From Paraburkholderia phenoliruptrix (lineage in GTDB: Bacteria > Pseudomonadota > Gammaproteobacteria > Burkholderiales > Burkholderiaceae): a stretch of 64,000 nt of DNA. Numbering within the stretch: position 1 is the first letter of the stretch; every line of letters begins with the position of its first letter. The notes under the pieces are model-generated. The model was given only the letters and a program-made list of their open reading frames with translations. It had not been told where the DNA came from and made no database searches. The translations under genes and the position numbers were made by a program. Where the stretch lies: contig NZ_JAEUAV010000024.1 in NCBI RefSeq assembly GCF_019511605.1, positions 1 to 64,000 of the forward strand. Direction: 5' to 3'. This document shows positions 57,719 through 64,000 of the stretch, piece after piece.

Positions 57719-58162
57719 ATGAGCGATTTTCACGCAGTTTTTGAGATGTCCATGCCGATCCGCTGGGGCGACATGGACGCGTTCGGCCATGTGAACAACA
57801 CGGTCTATTTCCGCTACATGGAGCAGGTACGCATTTCCTGGTTCGAGCAGCTCGGTTTGGCCGGCAGCAACGCGGACGGCCAAGGACCGGTGATCGTCAA
57901 TGCCTCGATGGAATTTCTCAAGCAACTGCATTATCCCGGCGACGTGATCGGCCGCATGAGCGTCGCGACGCCTGGCCGCAGCAGCTTCGACACAGGCTTC
58001 GAGCTGGTGCGCGCGGACGATCCAAACACCGTTTATGCGCGCGGCGCCGCCCGTTGCGTGTGGATCGACTACGCGGCCGGCAAGTCGGTGCCGGTGCCCG
58101 AGCTGCTGCGCGCGACCATCGAGCGAGCCGCTCTCGTGAAAACGGCCGAACCGGCCGCGTAA
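57719..58162 (+). CDS. Acyl-CoA thioesterase, 4HBT hot-dog family
   Basis: Hot-dog thioesterase of 147 residues. The active-site segment RWGDMDAFGHVNNTVYFRYM (about 14-33) has the catalytic Asp and the HVNN motif. It follows the SDR gene by 91 bp. The ATG at 57719 follows an AGGAAAAG stretch; an upstream in-frame Met is rejected. Its substrate is unknown but may be a 3-hydroxyacyl- or branched acyl-CoA related to the SDR. Confidence 0.88.
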   Translation: MSDFHAVFEMSMPIRWGDMDAFGHVNNTVYFRYMEQVRISWFEQLGLAGSNADGQGPVIVNASMEFLKQLHYPGDVIGRMSVATPGRSSFDTGFELVRADDPNTVYARGAARCVWIDYAAGKSVPVPELLRATIERAALVKTAEPAA

Positions 58163-58186
58163 ATTCGCGAACTGCGGCGGCCGCGC

Positions 58187-58732
58187 TCAGTGGCCGAGCA
58201 GACGTTGCAGCAGCTCGGTCGCATTCCCGGTATCGTATTTGCGCATCAGCCGGGCGCGGTACACGTCTACCGTTCGCGGGCTGATGTCGAGCACCCGTCC
58301 AATCTGCTTGCTGGTTTTTCCCGTCACCAGTTGCGCGGCGATTTCACGCTCGCGAGGCGTGAGTTCCACGGCCACGCGCCGCGTCGCGCTCAAATCTTCA
58401 AAAGTCCAGACTCCCGCCGCATGCGGGTCGGTGCGCCGCTGCGCGCGGCCCGTCACGTGGCACCAGAACAGTTCGCCGTTGGCGCGCTTCATGATGCGGT
58501 CGTCGGCGTAACTGCCTTGCGCGGTCATGATAGGCGGAATGCGTGCGCCGATCCGCTCGAATTCGTCCGCAGACGGGTAAAGTATCTGGAACGACTGGCC
58601 GAGCAGCGCCTCGCGCGGGCAGCCGAAAATCGACGCAAGCTCGTCATTGCAATCTTCGATAATGCGTTCGCGCGACAGCACGAGCCCGATCGGCGCGAGA
58701 TGAAATGCGGTTTGGTAATCCAGTGCGGGCAT
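58187..58732 (-). CDS. PAS-LuxR transcriptional regulator
   Basis: DNA-binding regulator of 181 residues. Residues about 8-115 are a PAS domain (APIGLVLSRERIIEDCNDEL, GQSFQILYPS). Residues about 120-181 are a LuxR-type helix-turn-helix (ELTPREREIAAQLVTGKTSK, ISPRTVDVYRARLM). It is divergent from scoAB across a 240-bp gap, so it may control ketone-body use, but nothing in the sequence proves that. An in-frame Met 15 codons upstream is possible; neither start has a strong ribosome site. Confidence 0.85.
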   Translation of the reverse strand: MPALDYQTAFHLAPIGLVLSRERIIEDCNDELASIFGCPREALLGQSFQILYPSADEFERIGARIPPIMTAQGSYADDRIMKRANGELFWCHVTGRAQRRTDPHAAGVWTFEDLSATRRVAVELTPREREIAAQLVTGKTSKQIGRVLDISPRTVDVYRARLMRKYDTGNATELLQRLLGH

Positions 58733-58972
58733 GGGCTGGCGGCAAGTACTTATGTATTTTTGCGTATTGTGCCGCATGGCGCGGCAAGCGTACTCTTTCG
58801 GGCACATGAGAATGCGGTGAGGTGTCCGCGGCGGCGTGTGCGAATCGGGTCCACGGCTTCGCACCCGGTGCCTCGCGGGCGACTGCAGTGATGTGTGGGC
58901 TGACCGCCTCTGCGCGTCATGTGAGCCGCAACAAAACCGGTTTCGGGTTTCCATAAAGGAAGGGACATACTG

Positions 58973-59677
58973 ATGAACAAAGTCTATCCAGGCGCCGCCG
59001 AGGCGCTGAAAGACATCGTCAAGGACGGGCAGACGTTCGCCGTCGGCGGCTTCGGCCTGTGCGGCATTCCCGAGGCGCTGATCGCGGCGCTGCGCGACAC
59101 GAACGTGCAGGGCATCACCTGCATCAGCAACAACGCGGGTGTCGACGGTTTCGGCCTTGGCCTGCTGCTCGAAACGCGCCAGATCAAGAAGATGATTTCG
59201 TCGTATGTCGGCGAGAACAAGGAGTTCGAGCGCCAGTATCTGGCCGGTGAGCTCGAGCTGGAATTCACGCCGCAAGGCACGCTCGCCGAAAAGCTGCGCG
59301 CGGGAGGCTCGGGCATTCCGGCTTTCTTCACGAACACGGGCTACGGCACGCTGATCGCCGAGGGCAAGGAAACCCGCCAGTTCGGCGAGAACCACTACGT
59401 GCTCGAACATTCGCTGACGGCGGATATTGCGCTCGTCAAGGCATGGAAGGCCGACAAGTCGGGCAACCTGATCTATCGCCGCACGGCGCGCAACTTCAAC
59501 CCGATGTGCGCGATGGCCGGCCGCATCACGGTGGCGGAAGTCGAGGAAATCGTCGAGGTGGGCGAGCTCGATCCGGATGCGATCCATACGCCTGGCATCT
59601 TCGTTCAGCGCATCGTGCTGAATGCGCATCCGGAAAAACGCATTGAACAACGCGTCGTCCGCGCGAAAGGAGACTGA
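58973..59677 (+). CDS. scoA: 3-oxoacid CoA-transferase subunit A
   Basis: Alpha subunit of succinyl-CoA:3-ketoacid CoA-transferase, 234 residues. It begins with [21 protein letters not shown] and has [13 protein letters not shown], the family's glycine-rich loop. With the next gene it forms the cytosolic enzyme that activates acetoacetate with succinyl-CoA. It is two bases upstream of scoB. A GGAAGGGA ribosome site lies seven bases before the ATG. Confidence 0.94.
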   Translation: MNKVYPGAAEALKDIVKDGQTFAVGGFGLCGIPEALIAALRDTNVQGITCISNNAGVDGFGLGLLLETRQIKKMISSYVGENKEFERQYLAGELELEFTPQGTLAEKLRAGGSGIPAFFTNTGYGTLIAEGKETRQFGENHYVLEHSLTADIALVKAWKADKSGNLIYRRTARNFNPMCAMAGRITVAEVEEIVEVGELDPDAIHTPGIFVQRIVLNAHPEKRIEQRVVRAKGD

Positions 59678-59679
59678 TC

Positions 59680-60321
59680 ATGGCATGGACTCGTGACGAA
59701 ATGGCCGCGCGCGCGGCGAAGGAATTGCAGGACGGCTTTTACGTGAACCTCGGCATCGGCCTGCCGACGCTGGTGGCGAACCATGTGCCGCCGGGCGTCG
59801 AAGTGTGGCTGCAATCCGAGAACGGCCTGCTCGGCATCGGCCCGTCGCCGACCGAAGAAGAAGTGGACGCCGATCTCATCAACGCAGGCAAGCAGACGGT
59901 GACAACACTGCCGGGCTCGTCGATTTTCTCGTCGGCGGATTCGTTTGCGATGATCCGCGGCGGCCACATCAACCTGGCGATCCTCGGCGCTATGCAGATC
60001 AGCAAGAAGGGCGATCTGGCCAACTGGATGATTCCGGGCAAGATGATCAAGGGTATGGGCGGCGCGATGGATCTGGTCGCGGGCGTCAAGCGCGTGGTGG
60101 TCCTGATGGAGCACGTCGCGAAGGGCGATCAGCACAAGATCCTCGAAGAATGCACGTTGCCGCTGACAGGCGTGGGCGTGGTCGATCAGATCATCACCGA
60201 CCTGGGCGTGATCGAAGTCACGGACGACGGCCTGAAGGTGACCGAACTGGCGCCGGGCGTGAGCGTCGACGAGATCAAGGCAAAGACGGGCGCGCCGCTG
60301 GACGTGAGCGCGGTGAGCTGA
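59680..60321 (+). CDS. scoB: 3-oxoacid CoA-transferase subunit B
   Basis: Beta subunit of the CoA-transferase, 213 residues. The catalytic glutamate is E47 in the motif [10 protein letters not shown]. It starts two bases after scoA, which supports a strict 1:1 operon. The complex transfers CoA from succinyl-CoA to acetoacetate in the cytosol. A terminator follows about 140 bp later. Confidence 0.94.
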   Translation: MAWTRDEMAARAAKELQDGFYVNLGIGLPTLVANHVPPGVEVWLQSENGLLGIGPSPTEEEVDADLINAGKQTVTTLPGSSIFSSADSFAMIRGGHINLAILGAMQISKKGDLANWMIPGKMIKGMGGAMDLVAGVKRVVVLMEHVAKGDQHKILEECTLPLTGVGVVDQIITDLGVIEVTDDGLKVTELAPGVSVDEIKAKTGAPLDVSAVS

Positions 60322-60666
60322 TTGGACGTTGCGAGGTCCGTTGCCGCGCCGGTGACGCCGGAGCAGCAACGGCCGCTGTGCACGCCGGCGTGCATGCTCG
60401 AGCTGGGTGTGCAGCGCGCAGGTGCAATGCAGGTGCACTACAGGTGAAGTGCAGATGAAGCGGGCGAGGCGCAAGTCTCGTCCGCTTTTTCTTTTCCGAC
60501 GAAGGCTCTGCTTTGCCTGTCCTATGCCGTTTGGCCGATCGTTGGCATGCGCAAAGCGGTTTACAATCGTCCGCAGGCATTAATCGAAAGTCGCCGCGTG
60601 CCGCTTCTCACCGCGTTGCGTCCGCGCTAATGGGCGGAGAGGGCAGCGCTTTTGCAAGGACCACAA
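60322..60666. other. Intergenic region between scoB and the hydrolase gene
   Basis: This 345-bp gap contains degenerate direct repeats of the form aggtgcaatgc / aggtgcacta / aggtgaagtgc (about 60419-60460), the scoAB terminator, and a TACAAT -10-like element (60562-60567) about 100 bp before the hydrolase gene. I see no gene in it. Confidence 0.5.
60460..60490 (+). terminator. Intrinsic terminator of scoAB
   Basis: A 9-bp stem (GCGGGCGAG / CTCGTCCGC, one wobble pair) with an 8-base loop, followed by TTTTTCTTTT. Confidence 0.85.
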
Positions 60667-61578
60667 ATGACTGCAACGACAGCCTTCGCAGGCGAGCAGC
60701 CTACGCCTCGTCAACGTTACGTGCAGTGCGCGAGCGCGGCGGGCCTGCATCGTATTGCCTACACCGAGTGGGGCGATCCGGACAACCCGCGCGTACTGTT
60801 GTGCGTGCATGGCCTCACGCGTTCGGGGCGCGATTTCGACCGGCTCGCCGCGCAGTTTGCAGGCACCTACCGCGTGGTTTGTCCGGACGTGGTCGGGCGC
60901 GGCTTGTCGTCATGGCTCGCCAACCCGAACCTGTATGGCGTGCCGCAATACGTGGCCGACATGGTCACGCTAATCGCACGTCTGAACGTGGAAACGGTGG
61001 ACTGGTTCGGCACGTCCATGGGCGGGTTGATCGGCCTCGGTCTTGCAGGTCTGGCTGACACGCCCATCCGCAAGCTGTTGTTGAACGACGTCGGCCCGCA
61101 TCTGGAGCCGGAAGCCGTCAAACGCATCGGCGATTATCTCGGCAAGCCGGTGCGTTTCGACTCCCTGCGCCAAGGCGTGGACCACGCGGCGTTTCTTGCG
61201 CGCACCTTCGGCCCGCTGACGCCGGACGAATGGCGCGAGATCAATACGCCGCTGCTGCGCGAGGAAAACGGCACGTGGCTGTTCCGTTACGATCCGCGCA
61301 TCGCCGAGCCTTTTGCCGCGACCACCCCCGAAACCGCGAAACTCGGCGAGGCCGCACTATGGCATTCGCTCGCGTCCTTCCAGGGGCCGGTGCTGGTGGT
61401 GAGGGGCGAGCTGTCCGATTTGCTGTCACGTGAAACGGTCGCAAAGATGGTCGAGACCGGGCGTGCTGTTTCCAGCGTCGAAATCAGCGGCGTCGGACAT
61501 GCGCCGGCGTTTCTGTCGCCAGATCAGATTGAGATCGCGCGGCGCTTCTTTATCGGCGCCGGCAGCGACGCGTCATAA
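60667..61578 (+). CDS. Alpha/beta hydrolase
   Basis: Serine hydrolase of 303 residues. The oxyanion loop is CVHGLTRSGRDF, the nucleophile is S117 in GTSMGG, and the catalytic His lies in GVGHAPAF. The probable acid is in VRGELSDLL, where the usual Asp is offset. The ATG at 60667 follows an AAGGA site; a start five codons upstream is rejected. It may be in an operon with the RidA gene 81 bp downstream. The substrate is unknown. Confidence 0.88.
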   Translation: MTATTAFAGEQPTPRQRYVQCASAAGLHRIAYTEWGDPDNPRVLLCVHGLTRSGRDFDRLAAQFAGTYRVVCPDVVGRGLSSWLANPNLYGVPQYVADMVTLIARLNVETVDWFGTSMGGLIGLGLAGLADTPIRKLLLNDVGPHLEPEAVKRIGDYLGKPVRFDSLRQGVDHAAFLARTFGPLTPDEWREINTPLLREENGTWLFRYDPRIAEPFAATTPETAKLGEAALWHSLASFQGPVLVVRGELSDLLSRETVAKMVETGRAVSSVEISGVGHAPAFLSPDQIEIARRFFIGAGSDAS

Positions 61579-61659
61579 TACGCAGTTGCACGTGGCGCCT
61601 GGGGCGTCATGCAAGCCGCATTTCTCTTCAACTCTCTTCTATTTACATCAGGATCTTCC

Positions 61660-62013
61660 ATGGCAGTCATTCGTCACCATGTCGGCAAGCGTCTCTCGGA
61701 AATCGCCGTGCACAACGGCACCGTGTACCTCGCCGGCCAGATCGCCGAAGACGCGGACCAGGACATTACCGGCCAGACGCGCGAAGTGCTCGGCCATATC
61801 GACCGTCTGCTTGCCGAGGCGAACAGCGACAAAGCGCATTTGCTGTCGGTGCAGATCTATATCTCGGACATGGCGCACTTTGCCGGCATGAACGCGGTGT
61901 GGGACGAGTGGGTCGCACAGGGCGCCACGCCGCCGCGCGCCACTGTCGAGGCCCGGCTGGCGAACCCGAAGTGTCTGGTCGAGATCGTCGTGGTCGCGGC
62001 GCAGCGCAGCTAG
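61660..62013 (+). CDS. RidA-family protein
   Basis: Small cytosolic protein of 117 residues in the RidA/YjgF family, whose trimers hydrolyse reactive enamine or imine intermediates. The conserved arginine lies in PPRATVEARLA and the late core reads KCLVEIVVVAA. The start at 61660 follows an AGGA site; an ATG 17 codons upstream is rejected. It lies between the hydrolase and relA. Confidence 0.88.
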   Translation: MAVIRHHVGKRLSEIAVHNGTVYLAGQIAEDADQDITGQTREVLGHIDRLLAEANSDKAHLLSVQIYISDMAHFAGMNAVWDEWVAQGATPPRATVEARLANPKCLVEIVVVAAQRS

Positions 62014-62119
62014 GCACGGCAGCCATTCCGGCAGCTGTTCCGGCAGCCGGGCCGCGCAGAACCAGGTTGTTGAAGTTGAAATTCCGTTGATTTGCCTCGC
62101 CCCGCTGGGGCGCCGCACC

Positions 62120-64000
62120 ATGAATACCGAAACCGTTACGAGCGCGCCGCATCCCCTCCCGTCTTTCGACGAAGCGATGGCATTCGTACGGCAGCACGCG
62201 GGCGAGGTGCGCCTGTCCTCTGGCGAATTGCTGGCGGATCACGCGGCGGGCACCGCGTCCATCATGCGTACGCTCAATGTCGACCCGCCTGCCGTGCTGG
62301 CGGCGGCGTTGTTCGCCTTGACGCCGCACTTGCAGGACCCGGAGCGCCTGATCGCCGACAACTTCGGCGAAGAGGTCGCGCAACTGGTCGGCGACGTGCG
62401 CAAGCTGCTGCGCCTCGGCACCGTGAGCTTGCGCGCGGCGCAGAATGCGATGCCCGAAGCGGGGCGCGATGCGCAGGCCGCGCGGCGCGCGCAGGTCGAG
62501 GCGTTGCGCAAGATGCTGCTGGCGTTCGCGCAGGACATCCGCGTGGTGTTGATCCGGCTCGCGTCGCGGCTGCAGTCGCTGCGCTATTACGCGGCGGCAA
62601 AGCTCACGCCTACGCCCGACGTCGCACGCGAGACGCTCGATATTTATGCGCCGCTTGCCAACCGCCTGGGCATCTGGCAACTCAAGTGGGAGCTCGAGGA
62701 CCTCGCGTTCCGCTTCGAGGAGCCGGTTGTCTACAAGCGCATCGCGAAGCTGCTCGACGAGAAGCGCGTCGAGCGCGAAAGCTATGTGGCGCAGGCCATT
62801 GAACGCCTGCAGCAGGAACTCGCCGCCGCCAACATACGCGCGGAGGTGAGCGGGCGGCCCAAGCATATCTACAGCATCTGGCGCAAGATGCGCGGCAAGG
62901 AGCTCGACTTCGCGGAACTGTACGACGTGCGTGCGTTTCGCGTAATCGTGCCCGACATCAAAGACTGCTACACCGTGCTCGGTATCGTGCATAACCTGTG
63001 GCAGCCAGTGCCCAAAGAGTTCGACGACTACATTTCGCGGCCCAAGCCGAACGGCTACAAGTCGCTGCACACAGTGGTGATCGGCGACGACGGTCGGGCA
63101 TTCGAAGTGCAGATTCGCACACACGACATGCATCAGTTCGCGGAATACGGCGTGGCCGCGCACTGGCGCTACAAGGAGGCCGGCACGCGCGGTTACGGCG
63201 GGCAGTTCGCCGCCAACGAGAAGTACGACGAGAAGATTGCGTGGCTGCGTCAACTGCTCGCGTGGAAAGACGACGTGTCTGAAGGCGAGCACGGCGAAAA
63301 GCGCGCGGCGCAGCCGTGGGAGCAACTGCGCCAGGCCACGCTCGACGACGACCACATCTACGTGCTGACGCCGCAAGCCCGTGTGATTGCTTTGCCGCAC
63401 GGGGCGACGCCGGTGGATTTCGCGTATCACCTGCATAGCGAGTTGGGGCACCGGTGCCGCGGCGCGCGAGTGGACGGTGCGATGGTGCCGCTGAACACAC
63501 AATTGCAGAACGGCCAGACGGTCGAGATCGTCGCGGTGAAAGAGGGCGGCCCGTCGCGCGACTGGTTGAACCCGCAACTGGGCTATCTGCATAGCTCGCG
63601 CGCGCGTCAGAAGGTGCGGGCCTGGTTCAATGCGGTCGAATTACAGGAACACATTGCGAGCGGCCGGGCGATGGTCGAGAAGACCTTGCAGCGCGAGGGC
63701 AAGACTTCGGTCAACCTGGATCAGCTTGCCGCCAAGCTCGGCTTCAAGACGACCGACGATCTGTTTTCGGTCGTAGGTAAGGAAGAGTTCAGTTTGCGGC
63801 TTGTCGAACAGGCGCTGCACGATGCGCCGCCGCCCGAACCGGTGGTCGAGGCGCCGGAGCAATTCGAGAAGCGCAGCAGCGGCGCGAGTGTCGCGCGCGG
63901 CGCGTCGACGGGCGTGCTGGTGGTGGGTGTCGACGCGCTGCTCACGCAGCTCGCGCGCTGCTGCCGGCCGGCGCCGCCCGACGACATCTCGGGCTTCGTG
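62120..64000 (+). CDS. relA: RelA-type (p)ppGpp synthetase, partial at window edge
   Basis: GTP pyrophosphokinase of the stringent response; 627 residues are visible and the frame is still open at the edge. The N-terminal hydrolase-like domain has ALFALTPHL (63-71) where active enzymes have an HD motif, so hydrolysis is probably lost. The synthetase domain is intact, with RPKHIYSIWRKM and EFDD at 300-303, the acidic variant typical of RelA; the bifunctional SpoT has RFKD here. A TGS domain follows (YVLTPQARVIALPHGATPVD). The C-terminal ACT region lies outside the window. The ribosome site is weak. Confidence 0.94.
   Translation, partial: MNTETVTSAPHPLPSFDEAMAFVRQHAGEVRLSSGELLADHAAGTASIMRTLNVDPPAVLAAALFALTPHLQDPERLIADNFGEEVAQLVGDVRKLLRLGTVSLRAAQNAMPEAGRDAQAARRAQVEALRKMLLAFAQDIRVVLIRLASRLQSLRYYAAAKLTPTPDVARETLDIYAPLANRLGIWQLKWELEDLAFRFEEPVVYKRIAKLLDEKRVERESYVAQAIERLQQELAAANIRAEVSGRPKHIYSIWRKMRGKELDFAELYDVRAFRVIVPDIKDCYTVLGIVHNLWQPVPKEFDDYISRPKPNGYKSLHTVVIGDDGRAFEVQIRTHDMHQFAEYGVAAHWRYKEAGTRGYGGQFAANEKYDEKIAWLRQLLAWKDDVSEGEHGEKRAAQPWEQLRQATLDDDHIYVLTPQARVIALPHGATPVDFAYHLHSELGHRCRGARVDGAMVPLNTQLQNGQTVEIVAVKEGGPSRDWLNPQLGYLHSSRARQKVRAWFNAVELQEHIASGRAMVEKTLQREGKTSVNLDQLAAKLGFKTTDDLFSVVGKEEFSLRLVEQALHDAPPPEPVVEAPEQFEKRSSGASVARGASTGVLVVGVDALLTQLARCCRPAPPDDISGFV

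Noticed and set aside
61766-63592. 608-codon open frame antisense to ridA and relA
   Set aside because: Covers two well-conserved genes on the other strand and has no recognisable domain.

Overview
The window is high-GC DNA with tightly packed genes, GTG/TTG starts and many ATGA stop/start overlaps. Its gene set points to a beta-proteobacterium of the Burkholderia/Paraburkholderia/Caballeronia group: an inositol cluster with a fused iolC, prpE, an AaeX/FUSC efflux set, ETF-QO, scoAB, an MFS-acyltransferase fusion beside aroC, and relA. It reads as ordinary chromosome. I saw no tRNA, rRNA, insertion sequence, prophage, integrase or CRISPR array. About 51 protein genes are supported, including a 52-residue membrane protein at 41227-41385. 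The relA gene runs off the right edge.

Region by region. 0.1-6.2 kb: a threonine-aldolase-like enzyme, a NUDIX hydrolase, then an operon of a hot-dog thioesterase with LivHMGF-type transporter genes; no binding protein is nearby. 6.5-8.7 kb: an unrecognised 761-residue lipoprotein-like protein made of two similar modules. 8.8-21.1 kb: a myo-inositol regulon. The minus strand carries binding protein, permease, ATPase, iolC-aldolase fusion, iolD, iolE and iolB. The plus strand carries an RpiR/IolR regulator, iolG and a second Gfo/Idh dehydrogenase. The two arms diverge from one intergenic region holding a GGAA-N6-TTCC palindrome that overlaps the regulator's -35 position. iolA is not in the window.

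21.2-34.7 kb: tusA, galU, valS, a uvrD-type helicase coupled to an MTA/SAH nucleosidase, prpE, a fosmidomycin-resistance-type MFS pump and a chemotaxis receptor. 34.7-40.9 kb: a four-gene efflux operon (outer-membrane factor, FUSC, DUF1656, HlyD) diverging from a LysR regulator. 41.2-54.8 kb: mixed housekeeping and accessory genes (small membrane protein, metallophosphoesterase, FAD oxidase, DUF2069, WrbA, YihY, Mpo1-like, hydrolase, MetY-like enzyme, CBS protein, MFS-acyltransferase, aroC, TPR protein). 55.0-64.0 kb: ETF-QO, an SDR/thioesterase pair, a PAS-LuxR regulator facing scoAB, a hydrolase, RidA and relA.

Two observations stand out. First, the two ATPases of the Liv-type transporter each carry a changed ATP-site residue (LivF Walker A Lys to Arg, LivG signature Gly to Ala). 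In a heterodimer both changes fall in the same composite site, which predicts one canonical and one degenerate site. Second, short tandem repeats with a period of exactly 12 bp (four codons) recur at the ends of unrelated genes across the window: livM, the inositol ATPase, valS, the nucleosidase, the outer-membrane factor, DUF2069, metY and the tail after the LysR gene. This suggests a repeat-expansion tendency tolerated at protein termini.
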